Source: Candidatus Latescibacterota bacterium (lineage in GTDB: Bacteria; Latescibacterota; UBA2968; UBA8231). Taken from it: DNA of 42,752 nucleotides. This document shows positions 26,227-34,639 of this stretch, in pieces. Where the stretch lies: the NCBI GenBank assembly GCA_022819745.1, contig JAJEGS010000041.1, positions 1 to 42,752 of the forward strand, written 5' to 3'. Under the pieces are notes generated by a model that saw only the letters and a list, made by a program, of their open reading frames with translations, was not told the origin of the DNA and did no database searches. The position numbers and the translations under genes are program-made. Within the stretch, counting starts at the first letter, position 1; every line of letters begins with the position of its first letter.

Positions 26227-26548
26227 AAGCTGCGACTCCTTTTAATACTCCCCTATCGGGAGTGTGGTTTTGGGGCAGCGACCTTTTCGGCTCGATCGTG
26301 CGTCGTAGCACGAGCTATCGCTTGTCGCCTCCGTAGGTCTGTCTTCCCCTCGTAGTGAATTACAACCCACTAGAAAATCGGCATCCGACTCTATTCCTTC
26401 AATAACAATAACATCCGGAGCCGCTTCCGTGGACTTTTATTCGGCGTAATATAGAATATTTGTCACTGTACTGCAAGTGATTATTACTGCCACTGCCGTG
26501 CCTAGCAACCTATTGACATATTCCCGATAAATATTAGGTCAGTAACAC
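26227..26548. other. 322-bp intergenic region: promoter plus possible structured leader
   Basis: No gene is seen here. The distal part is AT-rich and holds a promoter for the 26226 gene. The proximal 200 bases, which would be the leader RNA, are GC-rich and can fold. TCGTGC/GCACGA with a six-base loop lies at 26296-26313 and ACTCCC/GGGAGT at 26247-26263, just ahead of the ribosome-binding site. I could not match it to a known riboswitch class. Confidence 0.45.
26448..26476 (-). promoter_or_regulatory. Sigma70-like promoter for the 26226-25324 gene
   Basis: On the minus strand TTGCAG (26476-26471), a 17-base spacer, then TATATT (26453-26448). Start of transcription would be near 26441, giving an unusually long leader of about 215 bases. 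Confidence 0.5.
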
Positions 26549-27478
26549 TTATTGAGAATCTTCGACAGTGTCGCCAACATCGCCTTCGATGCTATCTCCG
26601 GTGTTACTGTCGTTAGTGTCGGCAGCACTGTCTTCAGCGCTTTCTTCGTCCTTATCTTGCCGAAAGCGAATATGCTTCACATCATGCATACCAATCGCAA
26701 ATGGACTTGAACCTACAACGCCCGTAAAGGCCCGGTTGACGCGCTCGAAATAGCTCTTGTCGGTCTCGCCCGAAAGGCGCACTAGGCTCGCTTCGACCGT
26801 GCCCATAACGGTTTTCCCCGACCAATAGGTCGCCGTTATCGGCCTGAACTCATCACCCGTCCCACCATCTTCAAAGTCAATCCGTGCCACTTTGTCTAGG
26901 GGAATAAAGCGCTTGTTGCGGCCCCTGAAAAAGTCGAGCCGCTGCTTGCCATGATAGCGCAAATTTCCCACCTCAAAGCGCCTGCCGTTCATCGTGATGA
27001 TCGTGGCCTTGAGAATTTTTTCCTCGGGCGGCTCCTCGCCGACGGGGTGGCGCAAGACAATCTCTTGCACATCGCTAGCGAGAATGAAAAACGGCCCTAG
27101 TTCGGTCACCCCAGAGAATCGACGCCCACTACTCCCACCGCCAACCGCATCTTGGTGAGGCGAAGCGGAGCCACCCGTCACCATCAAGCCCGCCTCTTGA
27201 ACACCGTTGCGGAACACAAGCACGACGCGCTGCTCCTCGTCGCTGCGTTCTCCTTCAAAGCGCAACCGATCTACCTTAACCAGTTCCACCAACCGACGCT
27301 GCCCTTGGACGTAGATTTCCAAATCCTGACGCCCCTGAAAGGTGAACTTATCTACTTGGTGCTGATTTCCGTAGCGATCGATAACGGTCGCCTTGAGAGC
27401 GGAAGTTGCAGCTCCACTAGCCGATACCCATAGCGCGGCCAAGAGTGCAATTCCACCCCATAATACTTTGCGCTTCAT
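26549..27478 (-). CDS. Secreted protein with internal duplication and acidic tail, function unknown
   Basis: A 309-residue protein from ATG 27478 (GGAG seven bases upstream) with signal peptide ending ASGAA near residue 24. It contains two copies of one module: LKATVIDRYGNQHQVDKFTF, then LEIYVQGQRRLVELVKVDRLRFEG (seen here in two parts), and later LKATIITMNGRRFEVGNLRY with LDFFRGRNKRFIPL and KVARIDFEDG. Each looks like a small beta-rich unit. The last 40 residues are very acidic (Asp, Glu, Ser, Asn), a possible unstructured tail. It follows the 27506 lipoprotein gene by 27 bases and is probably co-transcribed. No known family recognised; periplasmic or surface location is inferred from the signal. 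Confidence 0.75.
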   Translation of the reverse strand: MKRKVLWGGIALLAALWVSASGAATSALKATVIDRYGNQHQVDKFTFQGRQDLEIYVQGQRRLVELVKVDRLRFEGERSDEEQRVVLVFRNGVQEAGLMVTGGSASPHQDAVGGGSSGRRFSGVTELGPFFILASDVQEIVLRHPVGEEPPEEKILKATIITMNGRRFEVGNLRYHGKQRLDFFRGRNKRFIPLDKVARIDFEDGGTGDEFRPITATYWSGKTVMGTVEASLVRLSGETDKSYFERVNRAFTGVVGSSPFAIGMHDVKHIRFRQDKDEESAEDSAADTNDSNTGDSIEGDVGDTVEDSQ

Positions 27479-27505
27479 GGCATTACTCCACGATAAGCGA
27501 TCAGC

Positions 27506-28198
27506 CTAAGGCTGTGCGTCCCCTTCGCCCCCTTCGCCCGGTTGTGCCGGCGAGGGCGGCGGTCCGATGAGAATGTTCTGGGTCTGTCCCATGCTGATCT
27601 GTACGGGCCTGATTTCGTCCAAATTAGTGGGAGAATTTTCAATCCGCACTTTGTACTCGCCCACTGGCACGATAAAATAGCGCACTTCTGTCGAGGTCAT
27701 GCCTCGGCCCAGCATAGTCCGCAAATTGTAGTCAAAAATTAGGAACGGAACCTGACTGCGGCCCTGCGCATCGGAAAAAATGACCTGAAAGCGGCCGATG
27801 GGTATGGTCGCGTACATTTCCTGTCCCATTAGGACTTCGACTTCCTTCTCGACGCTGTCGTCGATATCCGTATTGACCACAACTGTGTATCTGCCGGGGT
27901 CCAGATCGACAAATTGCGGCAGAGAGCGGTAGCCGGTCTCGTATCCTATGGGCGAACTCGCAGCCATGCGCGGTGATTCCGAGTGAATCTCCTCGCCAGT
28001 CTCTCCGTCGAGTACGTAGTAATTGACTTCGTTGATCCCACCCGTCTCCAACATGAGCCGACCCTTGCCTTCGGGAATGGGCGGCAGACCATAACCGCCT
28101 CCTCCGCTGCCTCCGGTGGTGGCACAGCCAGCCACAACGGCTGCTATACCGACCAGAAACCACTTTCGCACCTGTGTGTATTCGATTTTCGACGCCAT
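27506..28198 (-). CDS. Lipoprotein with two beta-rich modules, function unknown
   Basis: A 230-residue protein from ATG 28198 with AAGGAGGG upstream. The signal has a rather long N-region and ends VVAGC, making Cys25 the lipidated residue; a Gly/Ser-rich linker (TTGGSGGGG) follows. The body has two stretches of PEGA-like or carboxypeptidase-regulatory-like character: FVDLDPGRYTVVVNTDID and FIVPVGEYKVRIENSP, each a strand-turn-strand with the P-G-x-Y pattern. The tail is Pro/Gly rich. First gene of a two-gene unit with its own promoter at 28265-28293. Surface- or periplasm-facing accessory protein is the most that can be said. Confidence 0.78.
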   Translation of the reverse strand: MASKIEYTQVRKWFLVGIAAVVAGCATTGGSGGGGYGLPPIPEGKGRLMLETGGINEVNYYVLDGETGEEIHSESPRMAASSPIGYETGYRSLPQFVDLDPGRYTVVVNTDIDDSVEKEVEVLMGQEMYATIPIGRFQVIFSDAQGRSQVPFLIFDYNLRTMLGRGMTSTEVRYFIVPVGEYKVRIENSPTNLDEIRPVQISMGQTQNILIGPPPSPAQPGEGGEGDAQP

Positions 28199-28264
28199 CT
28201 TTCCCTCCTTGGGACGAGCTGTAGAAAACGGACAACTGTCTAAGTTGAATATATCAGATATATA

Positions 28265-28293
28265 TGAATATATAGGCTCTTGGCCGCTGTCAA
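28265..28293 (-). promoter_or_regulatory. Promoter for the 28198-26549 unit
   Basis: A perfect TTGACA (28293-28288) directly follows the stop of the upstream glycosyltransferase gene. The best -10 box at 17 bases is TATTCA (28270-28265); TATATT at 15 bases is an alternative. Several TATAT steps follow, making a melt-prone leader. Confidence 0.55.
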
Positions 28294-29904
28294 CTACTCG
28301 CCGCGACTCGCGAGAGATACGAGGATGAAGTGCCGGTCCTGTCTTGGTTGACGACTGACGAAGTGCTTAAACTCTGCTTCATCCTGCCACTGGCGCGGGT
28401 GCGCCGAAGGAATCGTCACTCCGCGGCGCAAAAGATCTTGCCAAAAAGACTCGTTCCCCACAACAAAACCAGCCGCTACGAGGAAATAGTCTGCGCCCTC
28501 GGCCGCGAGACTGTCGAGCCGATCGGGCGCAAATTGGTCCGGGGTTATTTGCCATCCCTTGCGATGGCAGTAGTAGAGCAAGGTTGGGCTTTGCGACCGG
28601 TGCGATACCCCGGTGTTTTCGTCCTCGTCGCCGATGACTAACAACGCATCCTGCGGCAACTTGGCGTCGAGTATCCGCCCCACCAAGTGGCAGCTTTGGT
28701 AGTAGTTGTGCCAATTATTGGGCTGCGCGTAATACGGCCTAACCGCCCAAGCGCTGTAGGCGGCGACCCCGACGATCAGGATACATACTAACACGACGCG
28801 CCAGTAGTGCGTCCAGTTCCGCGCGAACCGACACCATCCCGCCCCTACGGCATCTGCCCCAATAATGGCCTCGAGCACCCGTCCAGCTAGAAGGGCCCCA
28901 ACTGGAGCAAAGGGTAGTTGGTAGTAATGTAGCCTGCGATTGCCCTCAGGGACGACAAAGACGTAGAGCACCAGCCCTCCCATCCACACCCAGAGCGTCC
29001 ACTCGCGCCGCTGGTTAGGCGCTAGGGCGAGTCCAGCCAAAACTAGGATCGCCCCCGCAGGCGTATAGACGCTGTGCCAGAATCGCTCCAAGAGCGTCAC
29101 GTAAAAATCAGCCGTAAAAAGTAGGCTGCGATCCCACTTGTCATAGCCGTAGCGATTCCAGATACCAAATGTCAGGCCGGTCTCCTCAAAGAGCAGGCTG
29201 GCGTGCCAGTACCAGAGCACGGCGGGTGCCAAAGCTAGCACGAGATAGAGCCAAAGCACAGGCTTGAAGGCGAAGCGCCAACCCCAGCGCAGCCAAGCTA
29301 AGGCGACCAGCGGGAAACCGAGATAGAGGGTAGGTATTTTGACGAGAAAACACAGGGCGGCCAACAGAACAGCCAGCGCGAAGTCCCATCGGCGACTGCT
29401 GTCAATCCACCGCGCAAAAGCCCAAAGCGACCCCACGCTAAAAAGGATCATCAGCGCTTCAGGCATAAAGGTGCGCCCGTAGTAGATGCTCATGGGAAAA
29501 AGCAAATAGAGCAGCGCCGCTAGTAGCGCACCCAGCCACCCTAAGCCCAATCGCAAGCCCAGCCAATAGAGCAGCGCCGCCGCCGCCGTCGAGCACAGCG
29601 CCGCCACGAGCCGCCCGAGCCACTCATAGGAACCCTCGGCAGCGGCGTAAAGCAGGGCAACGACGAAGGGGTATAGCGGAAAATTCGTCTCCACGTACCC
29701 AGGGGTGGTGCCGCGCCAATCGACGCGAGGATAGAAGAGCGAATACCCTTCTTCGTAAAAATTGCGGGCTATAGCGGCCGTATCCGTCTGACGCCAAGCC
29801 TGCTTGTCGATCAGGGGATCTTGCAGGTTTACAAGCCGTAGGGCCAGCCCCAGGGCGAGGACGATATAAAGATAAAAAGCGCCCTTAGCCCCCTTCGTTT
29901 GCAT
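28294..29904 (-). CDS. GT39/ArnT-like polytopic glycosyltransferase
   Basis: A 536-residue membrane protein, ATG 29904, starting six bases after the PD40 gene. About ten to twelve hydrophobic segments are visible. The first loop has KQAWRQTDTAAIARNFYEEG (residues 34-53), and further on YVETNFPLYPFVVALLY, both hallmarks of GT-C enzymes of the dolichyl-phosphate-mannose/ArnT type (family 39 clan), which transfer sugars from polyprenyl-phosphate carriers on the periplasmic face. A soluble C-terminal part of about 130 residues follows the last segment. It is the final gene of the galU-headed operon, so UDP-sugar supply and sugar transfer may be linked. Acceptor and sugar unknown. Confidence 0.83.
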   Translation of the reverse strand: MQTKGAKGAFYLYIVLALGLALRLVNLQDPLIDKQAWRQTDTAAIARNFYEEGYSLFYPRVDWRGTTPGYVETNFPLYPFVVALLYAAAEGSYEWLGRLVAALCSTAAAALLYWLGLRLGLGWLGALLAALLYLLFPMSIYYGRTFMPEALMILFSVGSLWAFARWIDSSRRWDFALAVLLAALCFLVKIPTLYLGFPLVALAWLRWGWRFAFKPVLWLYLVLALAPAVLWYWHASLLFEETGLTFGIWNRYGYDKWDRSLLFTADFYVTLLERFWHSVYTPAGAILVLAGLALAPNQRREWTLWVWMGGLVLYVFVVPEGNRRLHYYQLPFAPVGALLAGRVLEAIIGADAVGAGWCRFARNWTHYWRVVLVCILIVGVAAYSAWAVRPYYAQPNNWHNYYQSCHLVGRILDAKLPQDALLVIGDEDENTGVSHRSQSPTLLYYCHRKGWQITPDQFAPDRLDSLAAEGADYFLVAAGFVVGNESFWQDLLRRGVTIPSAHPRQWQDEAEFKHFVSRQPRQDRHFILVSLASRGE

Positions 29905-29910
29905 GTCGAA

Positions 29911-31086
29911 TCAGTAGGGACGCCAGCTCGGCGACATATCGTCGCGGTCGTCGTTATCGGTCAGGTTGATAGGCATCAGCGGCGGCGCGTCCATCTCGTC
30001 CAAGTCGAATCCAGCCGTACCGATCAAGTAAATGTCGTATTCGTCGTCGCCCATCCTGCCCGCATAAGCTATCCCCTTGCCATCGGGCGACCAGACGGGC
30101 TCTTGCTCGTAGGTCTTCTCGGCAATGGAGATGCGGGTCTGCCCTTGCCCGTCGGGCCGCATGAGCATCAGCTCTTGACCACCAAACTCCTCCGAGTTGT
30201 AAGCCAAGCGGTCGCCTTTTGGAGAAAACGACGCGAACAAGTCGAGCTTGCGCCGATTTTCGGTGAGGCGAGTCCGATTCGATCCGTCGAGATCAATGAG
30301 GTAGATCTCGGCGTTGTCGTCGAAGGCCGCAGAAGTAAAGGCGATGCGGCGGCCGTCAGGCGAAAACGAAGGCTGGCCACCTTGGACCAACTTCCGCGGA
30401 TTGGCCCCATCGGCGTCCATGAGCCAAACGGCCACATCGCCGTCGCGCTGACTGACGAAGGCGATCGTCTCGCCGTCGGGCGAAAAAACGCCGCGCTGGT
30501 CGCGCTCGGGATGTTCGGTTAAGCGCACGACATTAGAGCTATCGGCATCCATGACGTAGAGGTCGATGTTGCTCATCACGTCGCCGCGAGTGAAAATGAT
30601 CTTCTTTCCATCGGGCGACCAAGAGGGATGCTGCTCGGGTTCAGGGGTGTGAGTTAGTTGCTGACGGTCGCTGCCATCGGCCTTGATGCTAAACAAATCC
30701 CAGTTGCGGACGTTTTTCTTAGTAGAGGCGTAGAGGATTATGCCCTCGCGTTTGAAAGGGGCATTGCTTCCCGTGGGAATATTGAATATAACCTCGTAGG
30801 TCCGCACGCCCCATAGCGGCGGCGATTCCACTTGTAAGACCTCATTCCCCAGATAATCCCCCGCGGCGACATTAACTGCATAAGAGCCGCCGCCCAATTC
30901 GATTTTGCTATCCGGCTCGGGCAGGATGTAAGTTCCGGCTTTGACCAAGTGGTTGAATTTGTATTGGACGTCATTGGCGTCTAAGCGCACGAGTTGGCCG
31001 TCCCCGCCCTTGATTTCGATTTTAACTTGATTCGAGCCGCATCCTGCGATCACGACAGCTAAAACCAATACAAATAGTTTGAACAT
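29911..31086 (-). CDS. TolB-like PD40 beta-propeller lipoprotein
   Basis: A 391-residue protein from ATG 31086 with AAGGAG upstream. MFKLFVLVLAVVIAGC is a lipoprotein signal (Cys16). Residues 20-110 form a beta domain. From about residue 120 there are at least five PD40 (WD40-like) blades with the pattern SPDGKKIIFTRG, SPDGETIAFVSQ, SPDGRRIAFTSA, SPKGDRLAYNSE and SPDGKGIAYAGR, alternating with DLYVMDADSS, IYLIDLDGSN and similar. Such propellers occur in TolB and many secreted proteins as protein-binding platforms. A role in the Tol-Pal system is not supported, because no tol genes are nearby. It is likely an envelope anchor or sensor in the galU operon. Confidence 0.88.
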   Translation of the reverse strand: MFKLFVLVLAVVIAGCGSNQVKIEIKGGDGQLVRLDANDVQYKFNHLVKAGTYILPEPDSKIELGGGSYAVNVAAGDYLGNEVLQVESPPLWGVRTYEVIFNIPTGSNAPFKREGIILYASTKKNVRNWDLFSIKADGSDRQQLTHTPEPEQHPSWSPDGKKIIFTRGDVMSNIDLYVMDADSSNVVRLTEHPERDQRGVFSPDGETIAFVSQRDGDVAVWLMDADGANPRKLVQGGQPSFSPDGRRIAFTSAAFDDNAEIYLIDLDGSNRTRLTENRRKLDLFASFSPKGDRLAYNSEEFGGQELMLMRPDGQGQTRISIAEKTYEQEPVWSPDGKGIAYAGRMGDDEYDIYLIGTAGFDLDEMDAPPLMPINLTDNDDRDDMSPSWRPY

Positions 31087-31122
31087 GTAGTCTCCTTGCT
31101 GAGTTATTGCACACCCGGCCCA

Positions 31123-31806
31123 TCAAGCCAAGCCACTGAGCACCCGCAGGCGATTGCCGAGATGATCCATCAATTCGTTGATATTGGCAAAAGAATCCGA
31201 GTAGAGCGGTTCGTCAACCCGAAAGTGCACCCGCGCCCCAGGCCGAGCGTAGCTATCGTACTCCAGTCCAATGGGAATCAATGGCACGCGCATCCCCAAC
31301 CGCTCTTCGGCCTGTACCAGATGTTCGACTACTTCCTTTTGCAGCGGCCCCAACTTGTCCTGATAGCGCATGCCTTCCGGGTGCGAGACGACCAATTCTC
31401 CACTCTGGTATAGCCCATCTAGATAGGCTTGCATCTGTTGGTTGGCCGCGCGAGCGCGCCGAATCTCAGCGCGGCGCTGCTCCCGGTCTGCGATCCGCCT
31501 GATATCTTTCGGTCGCACCACTTTGACCCCCCCCATCAACTCTAGGAACCCCCATAGACCAACCTTCATAATGTAGTTGGCATAGCGCCGGGTGAACCTG
31601 TACAACAAGACTCCTTCGAGCAGAATGTCGCGGTATGCGCAATGTTTGGGTAAAATCAGGGCCGGCCCCTCGCGCGGCAGATTGCTACCGCCCTCGACCG
31701 CCAAGCGGTGATAGCGCATGGCTCCTGCCGCGAGCAAGCGAGCACCGCAGGCAAAGGCATCAATGCGCTTGAGGGAAAAGTCTCTGTGCTCAGGCGCTGC
31801 GGACAT
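31123..31806 (-). CDS. PlsC-like 1-acylglycerol-3-phosphate acyltransferase family protein
   Basis: A 227-residue protein beginning at ATG 31806, four bases after the preceding stop. The acyltransferase H-x4-D motif is present as KHCAYRD (His55, Asp60), and block III as SHPEGMR (Glu144, Gly145). The spacing of about 85 residues between them agrees with the PlsC family. Members acylate lysophosphatidate or other lipids at the inner membrane. Block III lacks the common Thr (EGT becomes EGM), so substrate may differ. No clear transmembrane segment other than a mild hydrophobic stretch near residues 66-95. In an operon with glycosyltransferase and lipoprotein genes it probably serves envelope lipid synthesis. 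Confidence 0.82.
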   Translation of the reverse strand: MSAAPEHRDFSLKRIDAFACGARLLAAGAMRYHRLAVEGGSNLPREGPALILPKHCAYRDILLEGVLLYRFTRRYANYIMKVGLWGFLELMGGVKVVRPKDIRRIADREQRRAEIRRARAANQQMQAYLDGLYQSGELVVSHPEGMRYQDKLGPLQKEVVEHLVQAEERLGMRVPLIPIGLEYDSYARPGARVHFRVDEPLYSDSFANINELMDHLGNRLRVLSGLA

Positions 31807-31810
31807 AGTC

Positions 31811-32266
31811 CTATTTGAACAAGTCCTTTACCTTGCCCCAAGTGCTTTCGTCCACTTCCGTAGATAAAGGTCGCAGTAGGGTCTGGCCTAGGCCGACCAA
31901 ATGCAAAGTGCCTTCGGAATCTACGGCTGCGAAATAATCCCCGTCGGCGTCTAGCCGCGCCTTGATGTACGCGGGAACCTCCGGCGACTGCGCGGCCATG
32001 GCGGTCGACCATAGGGTCAGGCCCTCAACCTCCGTTAGCATCTGCCCGTCACGGGCTATGGCGATAAACCGCTGCTCAGCATCTTGGGCGCTAAACTGCT
32101 GCCATAGCTGCAAGACCCGCTGGCGCTGCGGGGCCCTATCGTGCGAGAAGACGTAGAATATGCGGCTGTCTTCCGGCAGGACCTGAATATCGCCGCTGTT
32201 AGCTTCACTCGCTGCGACTAGCAGCAGGACCAAGCCCATCGTCCATGTCGTTCGTAGTGCGTTCAT
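31811..32266 (-). CDS. Small secreted protein with C-terminal WG-K signature, function unknown
   Basis: A 151-residue protein from ATG 32266, seven bases after the upstream gene, with AAGG before it. The first 22 residues are a signal peptide ending ASEA. The body (residues 25-130) has a mixed alpha/beta look, for example IFYVFSHDRAPQRQRVLQLW and GDYFAAVDSEGTLHLVGLGQ, loosely reminiscent of thioredoxin-like or periplasmic sensor folds, but no family was recognised. It ends TEVDESTWGKVKDLFK, matching the C-termini of the two CBM9-like proteins in this window although the rest is unrelated. The shared tail argues for common sorting or anchoring. Confidence 0.75.
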   Translation of the reverse strand: MNALRTTWTMGLVLLLVAASEANSGDIQVLPEDSRIFYVFSHDRAPQRQRVLQLWQQFSAQDAEQRFIAIARDGQMLTEVEGLTLWSTAMAAQSPEVPAYIKARLDADGDYFAAVDSEGTLHLVGLGQTLLRPLSTEVDESTWGKVKDLFK

Positions 32267-32273
32267 ATCGACC

Positions 32274-33356
32274 TTATTCGGCGCGAATTCCGTAGTCCTT
32301 TTGCACGGCGTCTTCCCCTTGCAGAATCCTCACCAGCGACAGGTGTTGGCTGAGCACCTGTTCGACTTGCACGACGCCGACCCGGCGCGGCAGGGACGTT
32401 CCCAATACCTCGCCAGTATCCGGGTCTTTTAGTTCCCGCCCCTTATCCCACACGCCGTACTTGTTGCCTTTCTGCACTGAATCGGCTAATCCCACATTAA
32501 TATAAGCACTCAACCGCACTAGCACAGATTGGCCGTTCTCCCCTGTATCGGCCCGCACTGTATCAGCTACCACCTCGATGATTTTCGGCTCGGAAACCTT
32601 GAGTGCGGCCGGGGGTTGAATAAGGCTATCTAACCCAGCGGCCAAGTGGTCCAGACATCGGCTCACCGACTTGCCCAGCAAAGTGTTGTGGAATTCCCCG
32701 CTGCCCCACTCCATCTGGCCTAGAAGGAAGTATTCCTTTTCCAGCGGCACGTACGCCGCCGGGTTGGTAATCCCATAGCGCTTGCTATCCTCAGCTATTT
32801 CTCGTATCACCTCGCCGGCTGCTTCCCCATCGATGACCTTATAGGGATACAGTCGCACCGTGGTCAGGCCCTGATAGCTGCGATAACCGCCGATGGGCAC
32901 GGTGGCGCGGAAGCGCTTCATGCTCATCTCGTCGATCTGTCCCAAGACGACGTAGTCGGCATCTACCTCGCGACCAATGGCCAAGGCGCGCTCGACATCG
33001 AGCTTGCCTTGCAACTCTTTCTTTTTTAGCCGCACGAGTGCCGAATCAATAGACACGGTACTGAAAAAGGCACTGCCGCGCAGCGAATCAGCCAAGCCAC
33101 GGGGGACGGCTGAGTATATGTCCCACTCGCCCTTGTATTTCGACTTGTCGCGAAAAGGCATGAAGAGCAGCCGCTGCTTCAGACTCTCCGTGATGGTGCT
33201 ATCGCTGACCACCGAATCCTTTGGAGCTTCCTCCTCTTCCTTCTGATCGCCCAACCCCATAATCGGCACCACAGCCGCCCTTCCATCTGCCCCCCAGTAC
33301 AGCGCGGCCAATAAAGCAAGTCCCCCTCGCAAAAACCACCTGTGTCTAGCGGACAT
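32274..33356 (-). CDS. CsgG/FlgT-like secreted protein
   Basis: A 360-residue protein. ATG 33356 is selected since it shares one base with the stop of the preceding racemase gene (TGATG), has GGAG upstream, and begins a signal peptide (ending DGRAA near residue 27); the open frame reaches further upstream inside the racemase gene. Residues 60-150 have a CsgG/TolB-N-like core: LLFMPFRDKS, LADSLRGSAFFSTVSID, and ALAIGREVDADYVVLGQID. The C-terminal 90 residues, INVGLADSVQKGNKYGVWDKG through DPDTGEVLGTSLPRRVGVVQV (two parts of one domain), resemble the FlgT C-terminal domain. Such proteins sit in the periplasm and support outer-membrane assemblies. No flagellar or curli genes lie nearby, so the role is unclear. 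Confidence 0.78.
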   Translation of the reverse strand: MSARHRWFLRGGLALLAALYWGADGRAAVVPIMGLGDQKEEEEAPKDSVVSDSTITESLKQRLLFMPFRDKSKYKGEWDIYSAVPRGLADSLRGSAFFSTVSIDSALVRLKKKELQGKLDVERALAIGREVDADYVVLGQIDEMSMKRFRATVPIGGYRSYQGLTTVRLYPYKVIDGEAAGEVIREIAEDSKRYGITNPAAYVPLEKEYFLLGQMEWGSGEFHNTLLGKSVSRCLDHLAAGLDSLIQPPAALKVSEPKIIEVVADTVRADTGENGQSVLVRLSAYINVGLADSVQKGNKYGVWDKGRELKDPDTGEVLGTSLPRRVGVVQVEQVLSQHLSLVRILQGEDAVQKDYGIRAE

Positions 33357-34630
33357 CAGTGCTCTCCTTTGGTTTGCGTGAGTACGTAAGGGCCTTGGGG
33401 CACGACCGCTATGCGCGCCCCGATACCGTGCCGCGCTAGCGCCGCAGCTAGCCCTTGCTCTACAGAGGGAATGACCTCGACCCACACCTTGTCGCGGTAC
33501 TGAGGATCAATGCCCTCCGAGTAGAACATAACCTCGGCCTTGTCGAGTACCTTGCACAGCTCTTGCAACTGCCATTGGTCAATGACGAAGAAATCGGGAT
33601 CCGCGAGGCGGTCCGTGAATTCAGCGGCACCGGACGTACCGAGCAGCATCTCTACAAATTCCGCGCTGCCCAAACCCTCGGCGCAGCGCGCGGCAATGAG
33701 GATCGTCCCGCCCTCTTTGACGATGGGCAATACCGCCGTCAGGCCCTTGACGGCTTGGTAAAACGTCAGGTCGAGCGGCCAGCCAGCGCTGCTAGTAACT
33801 GCGATGTCAACCGGCTCGTCAACCAAGACGCCGTTCTGCTGCTCAACAAAGCGGGCCCCTTCGGCATGGGCCTTTTCTAGGTCACCGCAAAACAGGCCGG
33901 TGATCTGCCGCTGGTCGTTCATAGCCACATTAAATGTAAAATCAACGCCAGCGCACTGCGCCACTTCGAGAGCTTGGCGATGGAAGGGATTGCCTTCAAT
34001 GGAGCCTTCGCAAGCCCGAGGATGACTCAACAGCTCGGGGCCGTGCAGGACGCGCATCGTCTCAATACCCATCAATCCCGGACAAATGGCCTTGCGGCCG
34101 CCCGAGTACCCAGCCATCAAGTGCGGCTCGATTAGCGAGGTGGCGATTTTTAAGTCGGCCTCCACGTAGAGTGAGGTAATCCATATTGGGGCACCACCGG
34201 AGGTTTCCCCCAGATACGTCAGGGTTTCGCGACGGCGGGCCGTGTGGTTGACGATGCGATAGTTGCGGGCGATGTCGGCCCCGACGAGTTCTACCAATTC
34301 CTCGCCTTCGTTGGGCCGGTGCAGGCCGGTGCCGACCAACAGAGTAATGTCCTCGCGAGCGATGCCTTCTTCTTCGAGAATCCGCAGCATCGGCGGCAAA
34401 ATGACGGCGTTGGGGACCGGGCGGGTAATATCGGCAATAACTATGCAGACGTTTTTGCGCCCTCGCGCCAGCCGCCTCAAGGATGGAGTCCCTATCGGGC
34501 GGGACAGCGCGTGCTCAATCCGCTCCTCGATCCGGTCGAGTCCCTCACTCGGAGCCATCTGCAATACCGCGGCCGAGTCGGGCACTTCGATTTCGAGGCC
34601 GTCGCGGCCATAATCGAGCTTTACTTTCAT
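33356..34630 (-). CDS. larA: LarA-like nickel-pincer lactate racemase family enzyme
   Basis: A 424-residue cytoplasmic enzyme from ATG 34630, the usual length for LarA/DUF2088. The key residues of Lactobacillus LarA are all present with a constant shift of four: His104 in TGLHRP (His108), His170 in PHLMAGYSGGRK (His174), Lys180 in the same motif (Lys184, which carries the nickel-pincer cofactor), and His196 in VLHGPE (His200). DITRP at 67-71 is the substrate-binding motif. The family racemises lactate or other 2-hydroxy acids. No larB, larC or larE is in the window, so the cofactor must be made elsewhere. Substrate is uncertain, and the gene symbol denotes the family. Confidence 0.88.
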   Translation of the reverse strand: MKVKLDYGRDGLEIEVPDSAAVLQMAPSEGLDRIEERIEHALSRPIGTPSLRRLARGRKNVCIVIADITRPVPNAVILPPMLRILEEEGIAREDITLLVGTGLHRPNEGEELVELVGADIARNYRIVNHTARRRETLTYLGETSGGAPIWITSLYVEADLKIATSLIEPHLMAGYSGGRKAICPGLMGIETMRVLHGPELLSHPRACEGSIEGNPFHRQALEVAQCAGVDFTFNVAMNDQRQITGLFCGDLEKAHAEGARFVEQQNGVLVDEPVDIAVTSSAGWPLDLTFYQAVKGLTAVLPIVKEGGTILIAARCAEGLGSAEFVEMLLGTSGAAEFTDRLADPDFFVIDQWQLQELCKVLDKAEVMFYSEGIDPQYRDKVWVEVIPSVEQGLAAALARHGIGARIAVVPQGPYVLTQTKGEH

Positions 34631-34639
34631 TACATTTAC

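Noticed and set aside
26227..26445. Leader considered as a cyclic-di-GMP or cobalamin riboswitch
   Set aside because: Stems exist, but the invariant bases of those classes were not found by eye; kept only as an unclassified structured leader.
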